Numbered from the stretch's first letter, positions 10,366-23,245 are shown. The stretch: DNA of 64,000 nt from Purshia tridentata (GCA_003254885.1 QANT01007643.1:44306-108305), one strand, 5' to 3'. Translations and numbers: made by a program. Notes: generated from the sequence alone by a model not told the origin.

Positions 10366-12102
10366 CTACATTCCTTCTGAAATTTTTGTTGCAGCGCTTT
10401 TACGAGATGATAGTGTTAGCTGATCAACAAAGAGCATGTTTTTCATTTGCTCTACTTGTTGCCATTCTTTGTCCAGCTGCAAATCTAACACCTCAAAACC
10501 AACAATCTTCTCTTGAATCTCTTTCATCTGTACCTCTGTAATCCCAGAAATTGCTCTCTCCATATCCAGCCCCTCCTTCTCAAGCTGTGAATTTGCATCC
10601 ACAAAAGCACCACCCAGTGCATCTCTGTTGGTCTCTGTGTCTCCATTCAATGCAGCATCGGTTTCATGCTGCCCTGCATTCAAATCCCGAGATCCAAGAC
10701 TCATTCTACTTGTTTCATAATCGGCCTCACACAGGGTTGCTACAGCGGCACAAGCAGCAGCTTCTGCAACCTCTACACCAGCCAGAGCTGACAAAAAGGC
10801 AGCTTGCGCCATAATTGGGTTGCTCGCATCTGCGAGAGGTGAGAGACGCATTCTTTTACTTAGGGATGGTGTTGTACCATTACCCTCCAATCCAATTTCA
10901 GCATCAAAATCACCAGAATCCAAATCATCAGCAGATTTGTCACCATAAGGAAGCTTAAGGAAATGAGTGACACATTCCTTCTCACTCCTACCAACATGTT
11001 GTGCAACCTTCCTCCAATCTTCACCATAATGCATAAGAGCTTCTAAAAGATGCAGAGTATCTTTGTCTGCCCACTCATTCCCCATCTCTTCATTGACCTC
11101 AACCCGCCTGAAATCCGAAGAACTCACACCAATCTGATAGTTCCCACGAACATAGCACCTTGCACAGAGAGTCATGTCGTACTGGTCCCAACAAGGATTG
11201 AAAACATCAGCAATTGCAAAAAAATGTTAACTATGCATTGCAAATGACAACATGAAATTAATGGGTGACAAAACCAAATTAATCAATTCAATTCCTAATG
11301 ATTCTGGTAGCAAGACAATGGGGATTGGAAAAAGCCTCAATTTCAGTAAAATGTTATTTATGCATTAGCAAATGTGGGTATCAATATCACATTAATGCGT
11401 GACAAAATCAAATTTAATCAATTCAACTCCCAATGCTTAATGGTGGCAAGAGAATGAGAGAGAGACCTTTTCGGAAACAAAGCAGGCAATGCTGCAAAGA
11501 GACCTGCAGCCGTTGCAGACCCTCTTTTTGTTGGGAGCGGAAGAAGGGTCCTTGTTGGGACCCACTGGGGAGGCTGCTGCTTGAGCGCCGCCATGAGAGG
11601 CAGCTGCTGCTGCTGCCGCCGCCTTGCTGTCCTTGTCCTCCCACTTAAGGACCTTGTTGCTGAGCGGAGACTGAGAGTAATTGATCAAACCCCACGCCTC
11701 GAGGAAATCGAAAACCCTCCGAATCGAGCCGACGTCGCCGACCAGAGTCTTGCGAGCTTCGGTTAAGGTGAGCTTCCGGGAAGGGTTGGCCCTGTAGAGC
11801 TTGATGATGCTGTTGCGGTAGTACTTGTAGAGATTAGGGTTTTTAGAGAGCGAGCGAGAGTCGAAGAACTCCGGGAGGAATCGGATCTCGGGTTGGTGGA
11901 TATGGTCCCACGAGAACCACCCGGAATAGCTGGGGACGTGAACGGTGTCGGTGGTGTCGGAGCTGGGAGTGGGTTGAGGAAGGCGTGGAGTGGCGGCGGG
12001 TGAAGTCTCGGGGTTGACGGAGATTGGAGATGGAGCGGGTCGGAGGTTGGGTGGCGGGTCGGACGAGAGGTCTTGGACTGCTGATTTGGTTGCCATGGCC
12101 AT
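10366..12102 (-). CDS. SWI3B: SWI/SNF complex subunit SWI3B, two exons
   Basis: Exon 1 is 12102-11467 and exon 2 is 11181-10366, joined in phase 0, giving 483 residues (Arabidopsis SWI3B is about 469). SWI3 proteins are core subunits of plant SWI/SNF chromatin-remodelling complexes in the nucleus. A SWIRM domain spans about residues 54-142 (YSGWFSWDHIHQPEIRFLPE). A poly-alanine run at 161-168 follows. A cysteine-rich ZZ-like segment with CNGC, CSIAC and CARC runs from 196 to 221 and crosses the exon junction. A SANT domain lies at about 247-290 (EWADKDTLHLLEALMHYG, EDWRKVAQHVGRSEKECV). The C-terminus is helical and probably a coiled coil for dimerisation. The acceptor GGGACCAG before Tyr213 was chosen because it restores the family sequence SEK-YDMTLCARCYVRGNYQIG. 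The GC-rich start region has two nearby ATGs; the first is used. Confidence 0.95.
11220..11457. repeat. Tandem duplication within the SWI3B intron
   Basis: A unit of about 105-130 bp containing ATGCATT, GCAAATG, ATTAATG-GTGACAAAA and AATTTAATCAATTCAA occurs at about 11220-11319 and again at 11349-11457. The copies have drifted. Together they make up nearly all of the 285-bp intron. Confidence 0.7.
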
Positions 12103-13424
12103 GGGCTTCAGTTTAGCCTTCGGATTTCTGAGATCTACGGCTTAAGTCGATCCGAACAAAATAAAAAAGGGTTTAAGTCGATGATGGGCTTGTGTTTTTA
12201 GTTTGAGTGCTATTGAGACCATCCTAAACCAGTTAGTTGACCATCCTATCTGATGTTTCTTTCTAAACTACCTATTATACCCTTCATAAAGCTATATTCT
12301 GACCAACCCACCCATCCACCCTACGTACCCTCGCTCACCGTTGATGGCCCCTCCAACCGCCCACCGGTGATCACCCCTTACACCGCCAACGGTCTCCCTC
12401 TTTCTTTCTTCTTTTCCCTTTTTACTCTTCTAATCCCTCCATTTCTCTTTTTCTCATTTTTTTTCTTTTTTTTCCTCCCTCCCATGACGGGACCACCATG
12501 GGTGGCTGACTGGCGAGAGACCCAATCGACTTCTAGATTGAGGGTTGCCAATCTTCAATCTAGGGTTGGCAACGGTACGAGAACCATACCGTATTCTTTA
12601 TACTGCACTCCGACTGTTAGAGGTTGAGCAAGAAGAATTGGATTCCGATACCGTGCCAACGGAAGTCAAAAACCACTCAATATGGTATCGGTCGGAATGA
12701 GACCGTGTCGGCACTGTAATGGGCATTTCGACATTGTCCAAATTGGGAGAAAGTGATAGAAGGCGATGGTGGTGACGAAGGTGAGAGACAGTGGAAGAGA
12801 ATGATAGAGGGAGACAAGGTGTGATGGTGGTAGGAGACAGAGGGAGGCGATGGTGGTGACGATGGTGAGAGGCAGAAGGAGAGAGTGATAGATGGAGGCG
12901 ATGGTGGTGAGAGGCAGAAGGAGAGAGTGACAAAGGGAGGCCAAATGGTGGTGATGATGATGAGAGACAGAAGGAGAGAGTGACAGAGGGAAGTGACCAA
13001 GTGAGAGTTTGCTTTCAGAAATAGAGATGGAGGACATGGAGTGGAGGCGACCATGGAGATTGTTAGTATATATGCGATATTGGAATGCCTACATTATTCA
13101 AATATTCATACCATTTCCGCTACCTTTTTTGTGGGAACAGGACGGTATTAGTGCTAATACCATAAATGGCCAAAAAATTACTATACTGTCAAAATCCGAA
13201 ACGGTATGATGTCCGGATTTTGCAGTTTTGTGGGAAAAAAACCTACCCATACTTCAATCTGGAGGTTGAAGGGGTTGTCGAAAGAGGGAGAGAGGTCACC
13301 GACAGTTGGAGGGGCCAACAACGATGTTAGTGAGCTAGGGTGGTTATTGCCTGGGTCAAAAGTGGGGGTGTTTAAATAAATAAATATGTGTGCTTACAAG
13401 TTGCAACAAAAGCTCTTCCAAGAT
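12103..13424. other. Intergenic region upstream of SWI3B
   Basis: No credible gene. The first ~100 bp should hold the SWI3B promoter and leader. Two segments share palindrome-like ACGGTA/TACCGT words (12570-12670 and 13130-13210) and may be the ends of an unidentified transposon that carries the minisatellite between them. Confidence 0.4.
12755..13000. repeat. GA/GGT-rich minisatellite
   Basis: Imperfect units of roughly 50-60 bp are built from GATGGTGGTGA, GAGAGGCAGAAGGAGAGAG and TGACAGAGGGAGG. Several overlapping open frames of Ser/His/Pro-rich low complexity on the minus strand come from this repeat and are not considered genes. Confidence 0.75.
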
Positions 13425-14346
13425 TCTATATATACTAAAAGGTCACAGAAGCTTTACTGTAGCTAAGCTGTAGCTGGAGAAGTCAGTTTTGGCCCTGTCT
13501 TCATCTTTTTTGGTCTTTGGGCTTTGTCATTTGATTTATTATTAGGCCCCTTTTGGTCTTTTACCGGGTTTTTAATTTTGGCCCATTTCTTTTCCCTTTT
13601 TTTACACACCATGCCATCCATTTGGTTTACTTCTGTTTCTCTACACAGCCTTTTTTTTTTTTATCTGTGTGCCATTGTGTAAATACCCTGTTTGGAGGTG
13701 TCTTTGATGGTCATTTACTCTTTCTTAGCTTTATACCTCTTTGCATACTAAACTAAGGTTAAATAGTACGAAAAATTCAATTTGTTTTTGTTTTGGAAGA
13801 GAAGCAAAATAAACACTATTTTGTTGACTGTATTTGACCAGGTTTGAAACACTAAGAAAAAAATAAAATTATATGTAAAGCAGTTTTTTTTTTTGGGAAA
13901 CCAAACACTAATAGTACTTATGAAAAACACTTCTAAACAGGGCCTAACATAGTAGTAAGGGTTTGTATCAAGTAAAGGTTATTGTTACACAACTTAAAAG
14001 ATTTCATTCAAAATATGCAAACCATATTATGATAAATATACTGCTAAAAATTCATTTATAAGAAACTTTTTTCAGCATATCAAATCTGTAGCAACCATTC
14101 CAAAATTTTTTGAAAGAAATAAAAATATAACAATCAACATATGAAATTTGTAACTAAATAATTAATTCACATTTTGTAACTAAAGAATCAGATCAAACAC
14201 TGATATCAATGTATATAAACCCTACTATTTATGTAAAATATACTCTTTTCTTACATCTCTATTAATTCTTATACTAAAATTTTATAACTCTTAACTAAAT
14301 TTTAAAAATTATATAAACCCGCAGCAACGCGCGGGTCAAAATCTAG
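13425..14346 (+). mobile_element. Non-autonomous Helitron, about 0.92 kb
   Basis: The 5' end reads TCTATATATACTAAAAGG, typical of plant Helitrons. The 3' end has a hairpin (stem ACCCGC / GCGGGT at 14317-14322 and 14331-14336, loop AGCAACGC) followed 7 bp later by CTAG and then a T. No Rep/helicase ORF is present, so it depends on helpers elsewhere. A MITE is nested inside. Confidence 0.85.
13683..13944. mobile_element. Nested MITE inside the Helitron
   Basis: Inverted ends ACCCTGTTTGGAGGTGT and, reversed from the right side, GGCCCTGTTTAGAAGTGT bracket about 260 bp. TAA occurs on both flanks (13680-13682 and 13945-13947), suggesting a PIF/Harbinger-type element. The left terminus is imprecise by a base or two. 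Confidence 0.55.
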
Positions 14347-15539
14347 TAGCTACTAAGCAATAGTGGTTCCAGTAAAACAGCTATTGTGCAAAAACACTTC
14401 TTACAAAAATACTCCCAAACAATCTCGAAAAATGTTTTCAGATATCTTGTTTTTACTTTTTGATATTGTACTAACTAAAATAGAAGAAAGATTGTTTTAA
14501 AGATTACAAAGCACAAAAAAAGTATTATATTTACTTGTTTGAGAAGCCAATGTAAATAAATAACTACTTGTGTTGTGGGAAGAAGTTCATAATTTCTAAT
14601 TAAGGTTTGATCTTAATTTGAACTTTTGTTGTAATTTCTTTTACACCTCGAACCTAATTTTGCTTGAGCTTAGTCTAGAACGATCGATGTTCTTAGTCAA
14701 AACTGGAATGTTATTGCGCATCATACATGTCAAAATAATCACTCATAATTTGTCATAATTTTTGTTTTGGCATATCATTTGTAGATATCTTTCTCATACA
14801 AACAATTCGGCAAACGGTGTGGATAGAGTGGGTATTGCAGCTGAGCTAGTCCGCGACCAAGCTGCTGGCATTGTAGCTATGCAATTGGAATTACTTAATG
14901 TGATGAGAAAATACATTAATGTTTTAAAGAAATAAATGGAAAAACCAATCTTTTCCTTGGAACCCTATGGTAAAACTGAATTACAGTCAAGGAATTAGTT
15001 TTTTATGAAAAAAAAAGTGATTTGGGGCAGTATTGCAGCAACCTAAAAATAACATGGTCCCTCCAATTCGCATATTTATTTTCTTATTTTTCCTTTAAGA
15101 GAGAATTAGGCGTATTTTGTAGTGTCATTCGGTTTAAAACCATATAATTATTTAAATTTGTATTTAAATCCATTTATTTTTTTAGAATAAGGTCCACAAA
15201 ATGGACTATCACCTAGTTTTTGAATTTTGGTTAATAGTATCTAATTTGTATTAGCGGCCAATTCTAGGCCTTGTGGGATTGAGCTTGTAGCAGCCGTCAT
15301 ACTCCCCAATTAACATGAGTTTTATCATCACCACTGACGCATCAATCTCACGTCAACTGAAAAGCACAAGCCTCGAGCTACTATTCTACCCTCTAAGACG
15401 GCGGATATACAGAGTTAACTAGTGAAATGTTCACTAAAGATTAGTGAGCATGTCAAGAGGTGTACATATTAGTTTATTATAAAAGATGATTAAAGTCCTC
15501 TATCTTATTGCTTGAAAGGCAAAAAAAAAAAACTTTCTT
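14347..15539. other. Gene-free AT-rich DNA
   Basis: Nothing coding is recognised. The start (14350-14480) resembles half of another small MITE (AAAACAGCTATTGTGC, CTTCTTACAAAAATACTCCC) without a matching partner. Confidence 0.4.
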
Positions 15540-17492
15540 ATATATAATGAAACGTTTCAATTCAAGGTTTCAATTCAAAGCTGCTGCAACAATCAACACA
15601 TGCAATTACTCTTACGTAGATAATATTTCATTAAGTTCGACATGAAACATTTATAATTGAAAAGCTAAGTGGACATGAAACCGAATATTTACTTGATCCA
15701 TTACTATTAATATAAATATTGTGCTATTCATTTTAATAAATAAATATTAATGTACGTAAGCATTAGGCATGGTCTGTTAATATACTCTATTTTAAGTAGT
15801 CAAACGTCACCGTTTTGAATTAAGAAATCATTGTTGTATTGTTTTCTGTTTTTGTTGATGGGCAGAGGCCGGTGGAGGGTTGACTTAATTGGAAGGCCAC
15901 TGCAGAACACTTGAAATTAAACCATGTATTATGTCCCCCTCGGCCTTTCACTCTAATTTGACTCAATAATTTTCTGTACTTTTATTCATTGTTTAATTTC
16001 AAAGATCCTTCACGCCGGTGGAGGTTTTTGTCTGGTCCATACATGGCAAGCCTCAAGTTTCCATATATAATTAATACTCAACTCAATAGATTAACAACAA
16101 ATTTATATATACACCACATCGATCAACTGATCATCTTCTACGGATTAGATAAACAATACATGAGATATTGAATTAGTTGATAAGATTTAAATAATTAACA
16201 ATAATCATGTACGTAGTAGCACCATTAATGCATCCACAACAGAGCAAAAGGGTTCAATTCACCTCATGAATTAAGTTTCTTAATTCCCCTAGATCTTAGA
16301 TGCTTGTCTTGTCCCCCACCCCTTGAATTAGTTTTGTTGCTTAAGAAATTGGGATAATATGTTTGAAAAGAATGCCTCAAACAACTTGTAACTAAAGTAA
16401 GCAACGTAAAAAAACACCAATTTATGTATACTGGTCCGGAAGAGCAAAGTGCAATCCTGTCCCGTCTTTCAAACCAAGCCGAAGGAGATGTTTTGTATGC
16501 TAATAGGAAAAAGAAAGGGTTTAGAGTCATAGATATAACAAGAATACTCGTCCGAGCTGCAGGAACATGTACATACGAAATACGAGAATTTCCACCTTGT
16601 TGAAGATCTAGTGCTTATAGTCTTCTGCTACTTGCAGAGCTGACTTAAATGAATAGCCATTGTTGTGGAACAACAGGGATCCAATGATATTTTATTAATT
16701 TATACATAGCTCATCTTAAGGAATATTTATTTCATAACAAATAAAATACTGACAAGTGTAATGACACGTTATTTGAAACCCAAATTTAGAATTAAAACCT
16801 CTATCATTATAAAAACTACACACACATATATATATATTTTTTGGTGACAAACTACACATATTTCAATATACATACATGCATTGAAAGTAAATGCATGAAC
16901 TAGTACTTAAATCCCGAAATGAATTCCCACATCAGGCACAATCCTTGCTCTAATTCACTTTACCGGTTCTTGATGATCATCCAATTGATTCAACCACATG
17001 GTTTACCGTTTACGTAATTGTAAGGCCGAGATCTGTGCAATTTTATATACAATCATTGACGTAGCTATAGCAAGGATATTCATTAAATATAATTAAATAC
17101 ACAAGCCTGTTAATCTGGTCACTTTCTATACTCTGCATGCAAGCTTTCAATTTTGCTGCACTCTGCATTAAATCTATCCTTTTTTTTAATGATAAACTAG
17201 AAACAATAATTTTGTAAGCATATTCTCCTTGATTCTTGAGAGCACGTTTTAGTTAGTTCACACGCACACACCATGATGTAAAAGGCCAGCTATCTCAGCT
17301 CACAGCCTGTTAGTTTCTCTTGTACCAAAAAAACACTAATAAGTGCACATGCTCTGCTTCATCAGCACAAAATAACCTCCTCTCTGACCCTACCTCCATT
17401 ACCAAGTACTCTTCAACTCCTTATAAATACAAGTCAATACCACTCAAGCTTGCACACAACATCTCTCTCTCTCTCTCTCAGTCTTGAAGGAA
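15540..17492 (+). repeat. Tandem array copy A: upstream block of the small basic protein gene
   Basis: This block recurs three more times. Shared words include GGCAGAGGCCGGTGGAGGG (15863), CACGCCGGTGGAGGTTTTTG (16010), CATGATGTAAAAGGCCAGCT (17272) and CTCTGCTTCATCAGCA (17352). It ends in a TATA box and the intact gene at 17493. The order of the shared words is the same in all copies, so the copies arose by duplication of a promoter-plus-gene unit. Confidence 0.8.
17422..17429 (+). promoter_or_regulatory. TATA box of small basic protein gene A
   Basis: TATAAATA lies 71 bp before the ATG at 17493, with a CT-rich leader in between. The paralogue at 28947 has the same element. Confidence 0.7.
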
Positions 17493-17840
17493 ATGGCTGT
17501 TGTGATGAGGAGGCCATCTTATGGGTACACAAAGATGGACAAGGAAGACCCAGAAGAGAGAATTCACCGACGAGCACAGTTCTTGATCTACAAGGCGATG
17601 GAGCGAGCAGAGTCTATGTCTCGAAGAAGGCCTTCGAATTTGAGGATTAGAATACGCAAATTGAAGGTTAAGATTGGGAAAAGGTTGAACAAGTTGAGGA
17701 AGAGCATGCTGCTAAGTATATCCGCAGCCAGAATCAGCGTCTATAGACAAGTTTTTATTCAATTAAAAACCTGCAAGAGCTTGTTTAGCCGTACTGGAGA
17801 GGGAACCATTGCCACTAGTCTTCCCCCTCAGTTCACTTGA
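17493..17840 (+). CDS. Small basic plant protein of unknown function, copy A
   Basis: A single-exon ORF of 115 residues begins at the ATG in GGAAATGGCTGTT; an in-frame TTG nine bases upstream is not used. I do not recognise the family. The protein is strongly basic. It begins MAVVMRRPSYGY, has an acidic stretch KMDKEDPEERIHRR (about 14-27), a helical segment AQFLIYKAMERAES, then RRRPSNLRIRIRKLKVKIGK and RLNKLRKSMLLSISAARIS, and ends in SLPPQFT. There is no signal peptide and no clear membrane span; amphipathic basic helices suggest contact with nucleic acid or membrane surfaces (inference). A paralogue at 28947 is about 85 percent identical with most changes in the C-terminal third, which supports real coding. 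A truncated copy lies at 23267. Confidence 0.8.
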   Translation: MAVVMRRPSYGYTKMDKEDPEERIHRRAQFLIYKAMERAESMSRRRPSNLRIRIRKLKVKIGKRLNKLRKSMLLSISAARISVYRQVFIQLKTCKSLFSRTGEGTIATSLPPQFT

Positions 17841-18229
17841 ACTTATGTGCCCATTGGCTCCATCTGGCCGGCTCGTGATTTAAAAACTGTTTTTAGAAAT
17901 TTTCTTGGTAAAAATATCAACAAGAAAAAGATGCCAAATGGGTCGTTTACATATTATTTATCCTTGTACGTTTCATTTTTGCATCTAGCCATATACATTG
18001 GACTCATATTTCAATTATGTTTTTTATTTTGGTATTAGGGGAAGCCAAAGTCCAACCAAGAGAAAAAAAAAAAAAAACTACACAAAAATAGCTCTAGGAC
18101 GCGAAACCATCGAATCGTTTCAAGTCATGCCATTAACGTAAATAAGTCTTCATTAAAATTTCGAGTAATTAATCCCATTCCACACTTAATGTTTTTAGGA
18201 CACAGTTATAAATATTTTTTTAAATGAAA
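17841..18229. other. 3' flank of gene A
   Basis: AT-rich downstream sequence, presumably 3' UTR and terminator. No further gene is seen. Confidence 0.4.
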
Positions 18230-20210
18230 TAATTGAAGAGAATGCTAATTAATACAACACGATGCTGAATACTTACTCGATGTAGTATTTGTATAAATAT
18301 TGTACTATCTATTTAATAATAAATTGTACAATGATATTTAGTTATATGTGTATGATGCCAATGCAAGCATATCATATATCTATTTCTACCTTGATTTATA
18401 CAATCGTTGTTGTTCGATCTAATGTCCTTAAAAATGGGAAAGTCACTGCACCACCACTTGGGTTGACTTGATCAATAATTTTCTATAACTTTATTAATGT
18501 ACTTTTTTATTCATTTTGTTCAAAGATCCTTCACGCTGGTGGAGGTTTTTGTCTAGTCCATACATGGCAAGCCTCATGTTTTCCTCTGCGAATAATTATT
18601 TGACTTCAAAGCTCACACCTCACCAATGGCGACGGACCACCCTGCTGCTTTCCGAAACCCAATATTACGTACTTTGACGGTGTTATATATGTCTGCTACA
18701 CATAGTAGTGCATAAAGATTCTATAATGTTTGAATCTCGAGACGATTGCCTCCTTCGTACTAACTCTCAAAGCTGGCTCTGTTAGTCCATAAATAAATAA
18801 AAAACAACTATAATTGCAGTTTAATTTGTAGTTGTTACGATTATTAAGATCAGTTGTTGTTTGACACTTACGGTCCTCACCACTCAAATGATGTGATATG
18901 TTAATGTTATCTTATCCCTATATTATTATTCGTGAAAATACATGTACTATATTTAGTGATATTATAGATTCGAGCAACTCCCACATTCATTTAATGTAGG
19001 CCTGGTATCGGTTCGGTTACCGCACCAAAAGGCTCTCACCACACTACCGATTGAAAGTGGTCGATTCACCAAAATGGTAACTAGCTCCAATCCGGCTTCT
19101 TGGTAGGCTTTGGTGATGAAGAGGGTTGTCCGACTATTCTTGGTTGGGCCAATTTGGGCCCAAAGATGTTCTTGGTGCAGTCTGTAATGTAGAAATAAAA
19201 CAAGTAATCAATTCAGAACAAACAAAAAATCGACCATTGAAGATTTTTCCCAAATTTTACAAAAAATCAAAACCCTAAACAATAAACCCATAGACCAACG
19301 AAGAGAGAGTACTTACTCAAATCGATCAATGGTATTGTGCTCCAATTGGGGAATTAGGGATTAGGGATTGGGTTTTTTTGATGGATTTATTGATTTAGGG
19401 TTTGGAGTGTTTAGGACTTTGGGCTTAAGGCTTTTGGAGGTCTCTAGAAAGGTTTCTGGTGGTGGTGGTGGTGGAGATTGTAGGTGGTGACTGCGAGAGA
19501 AAGTGTGAGTCGAGAGAGAGTGGTAAGGAATGAGAGATGTAGAGAGGGTTGAGATTGAGAGGTTGGGAATACTGTCTGAAAATTGACATGTTGCCGAAAA
19601 CCAAAAATAGCAACATATCGACCAGTTCGGTTCAATCGGTATTTTTGGTTTTTGGTATGAAAATACCACCCCTAGCACTATAATGTATTCAAGTAAATGC
19701 ATGAACTAGCTAATATTTATCCCAAAAAATGAATTCCTAACACCAACACTAGCCACAATCATTGATTCATTGCTCTAATTCACTTCACCAGTTTTTGATG
19801 ATCATCCCCACACTGTTTACGTCCCTTTTTTTAATCAAATACTTTTTCCGTTCCCCATTAATTGGCAACTGCCAAAATCAAAGGCCTAGATCTGTTATTT
19901 CTTCATATAGAAATATTCATTGATGTAGGATTCATTAATTATAAATAAAGACAACAGCCTAATATTTGGTAACTTTCTATACGTACTCTTCATGCAAGCC
20001 TAAGCAGCTAAGCTTCTACTTTCTATAATTTTCAAATGGGCAATTGGCACGCAAACTCTCCTTAACTGAGAGCGGGTTTTAATTAGTAATTAATTCACAC
20101 GTACACACTATGATGTAAAGGCCAGCTCTGTGCCTGTTATTTATTCCTCCACTATTTTGTACCAAACATCAGTATTGCACATGCTCTGCTTCATCAACTG
20201 TAAATAGAGT
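18230..20210 (+). repeat. Tandem array copy B: promoter block without a gene
   Basis: It contains the block words in order: GTATGATGCCAATGCAAGCA (18349), CACGCTGGTGGAGGTTTTTG (18532), ATGAATTCCTAACACCAACA (19727), TATGATGTAAAGGCCAGCT (20109) and CACATGCTCTGCTTCATCA (20178). Similarity stops just after the last word, before the TATA box and coding region would start. This is a gene-less remnant, interrupted by a probable transposon (18995-19675). Confidence 0.75.
18995..19675. mobile_element. Probable DNA transposon in copy B
   Basis: The ends are TAGGCCTGGTATCGG on the left and, read from the right end inward, TAGGGGTGGTATTTTC. Both lead into GGTTCGG/CCGAAC-type sequence. The segment interrupts copy B relative to its paralogues. 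No clean target duplication was found and no transposase is encoded; a Ser/Pro-rich minus-strand ORF inside looks like chance. Confidence 0.45.
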
Positions 20211-21439
20211 GACTATTAATATTAATGCAGCCACTGAATGACCAAGTGATTGGCATGGGAGTTATATATATGCATATGCCAATGCGTAATTGGAATTAAA
20301 GAATTTGATGAATGAGAGAATACATGAATGTTTTTTTCTTGGATGAATTTATCTATTTTGTAATGTTAAGTGAGACTTGTACCACCTAATATAGCCAACG
20401 TATGCTTTGTTAGCACATTTCTCAACTAATTAATTTCACATTCATGTTGCATCAACACATATCTTCACTAAATTACAACCTTGACAAATATTTATATTTT
20501 CTTGTGATATAAATGAAATTCCAACCAGATAGCTAGACTGGATTGTGTGCCCATAACAAACTAGTCCATTCACATACCCAACATGAAAATTAGTATTGCA
20601 GCTGTTTGTTTTCATACACATTTTCCCATCTTAAATTTCATATTAATTTGAAAATATAAAAAAACATACAAATAATTATTAATACACCCATGTTGAACTA
20701 GCTGATTCGAATCCACGTTGAGCTAGCTAATTTCTTATACAATTCACCTTCTTAATTAGACTTCTCGATATATATAGAGAGATTTTTATTTTTATGTTTT
20801 AACAATTTAGAGTAGAAATTGGGTTGTGCGATCTTAATTAGAAAACGTTTTAATTTTGAATACTAGTGTTGAGTATGCTGCATGACAATGCACACTAGAT
20901 CTCCTCGAAAGCCAAAATTACATTAACATCTAAAGCAATTTATAGAAAAATACTAGAGATTACATTAACATTCTTAACATGGGCCTCCAACCCAAAATTA
21001 AAACATTCATGCATCCAAGATAAACCGAACTACAAGATAATATAAAATGAGTAAGAGGCGCTTGAGTTAACACAACTTTAACGTAGCGTAGCTCAAACTC
21101 AAGAAGATGACTTCAGTCACCATCTTTCTCATACATTAAAAATTTTTCATACTTCTTCTTGCCACAAATATATGTTAAGGTGATTTTAAAATGAAAACTT
21201 AATTTGTTTATATATTTTTGTTTATGTGTTTATATATAAGAATACATGCAATTAAAAGTTTTTGAGATTTTTTGAGAGGAGAGTGAAAATCAAACAGCTT
21301 TTGTATTCTGCTTAAACAATAATTAATTAATTTACTCTATTTTAAAATCAATTGTTATTGTAAATCATAAGCATCAAACTTAGTTTTAAATATGTGTTAT
21401 ATTTGGAGTCAAAATTTGCACCCCAGCCTTGAAACCCTT
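20211..21439. other. Gene-free AT-rich DNA
   Basis: No credible gene. 20560-20650 resembles parts of 21690-21775 and 26860-26940 (CCAACATGAAAATTAGTATTGCAG), so it belongs to the same duplicated material as the array, more diverged. Confidence 0.45.
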
Positions 21440-23171
21440 AAATGCTTAAATCTATCATTGGCAAATATATTTTTAATTTCCTCTAATATCTTACTTGACT
21501 TCAGATCGACTTGATTGCACTTTAGATAGAAAGAGAATAAATTAATGTATAAAGCATAGATATTATTATGCAAATGCTAACGTATTTTGTTTTTATTTAT
21601 GCTTTGTCATCATGTTAGAAGTCGAAATCTTTAATTGAAATTCAAGCTAGAAAGAATGAAATTTGTGCCCATAACAAACTTGTTTTCACACAACCAACAT
21701 GACAATTAGTAGTGCAGTTTTTCGTTTTTCACCCACGTACATTTCCGTGTTAAATTTTACTAATTTGTAGAAAATAAAAATAAGGGGGAGAAATAAACCA
21801 CGTGGCTTGTGCACCAAACTAATGCATCAATTCACCAATTAGTTATTAGTTTAATGGTATCATTCCTATAATGTTGAACAAATTCTAAACTTAAATCTCC
21901 CTTCGATCTCCAAATAGGAAAAAATGGACGACGTGCCCCAACTTTTTATCTCAACATACTTCTTTTTTCCAACTTTATGACATATACGTACATTATTATT
22001 CTCTACAAATAGATAAGATCACATACTCTAAAATAAGATAAACCAAAATTAAATTTATTTCAATTTTATATGAGTTTTGAGTAGTTCTATTTCCCAACTC
22101 AATTTTCTTAAAAATAAAAATAAAAAAATTGAAAGCTAAGACCACACGAAACTGAAATTTCCTCAATATAGCTATATATATATATATATTTATTGGCATA
22201 AAAATTGTAGCTGTTAGTTATGTGTGTGTGATGCCAATGCAACCATGAAGTGTTAATATACTCTATTTTTAATGGATCAAACGTCATCGTTTCTCATATC
22301 ATGCATCAATTTAATTTGTAACTTTGAATTATAAAATCATTGGTTGTATTGTTTTCTATTGTTGTTGACAGGCAGAGGCCGGTGGAGGGCTGACTTCAAT
22401 GGAAAGCCACTGCAGAACCACTTCAAATTAAGCCAACATGTATTATGTCACTCTCACTAATTTGACTCAATAAGTTTCTATACTTTATTAATGTACTTGT
22501 TTATTCATTTTGTTTCAAAGACCTTCACGCCGGTGGAGGTTTTTGTCTGGTCCATACATAGCGAGCCCCATGTTTCCTAATTTGACTTCAAAGCTTACAC
22601 CTCACCAATGACAGAAGGACCACTCGATCTGCAGCTTTCACAAACTTCAATTTAATTACTTTGGCGGTGTGCATCTTAAGTATCATGATCCATTGTTAAT
22701 TAACACCTCACTGTTTATTACTTGATGTGATAAAAGATAATCATAAAAACAATGCTACATGTCTTGGACAAAGGACGAGATCTGTGTAATTCTATATACA
22801 ATTCATTAATTAATATAACTAGCTATGATATTCATTAATTAATATGATTAAACAGAACAGCTTAATATATATCTGATCGACACTTTCTCTAATCTAGACT
22901 TTTATAATTTTCTAATGGGCAATTGGCAATTGGCATGCAAACTCTCCTTAATTGAGAGCCTGTACATGTCTTAGTTAATTCACACACACCATGATGTAAA
23001 GGCCAGCTCAGTGCCTGTTATTTTTTCCTACCTCCATTATTTTGTACCAAACATCAATATTGCACATGTATATGCTCTGCTTCATCAGCAAAATGACCTC
23101 CTCTCTGACCCCACCTCCATTACCAAGTCCTTCTCAACACTTGCACTAGGCTTACACAACAATTTATCCAA

Positions 23172-23245
<74 letters not shown>

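Noticed and set aside
12598-13054. Overlapping Ser/His/Pro-rich minus-strand ORFs
   Set aside because: They are translations of a minisatellite; several frames are open at once and none has a domain.
13440-14310. Helitron Rep/helicase coding sequence
   Set aside because: The interior is AT-rich with no long frame, so the element is non-autonomous.
19361-19702. Minus-strand Ser/Pro-rich ORF
   Set aside because: Lies in a probable transposon with low-complexity content; overlapping frames are equally open.
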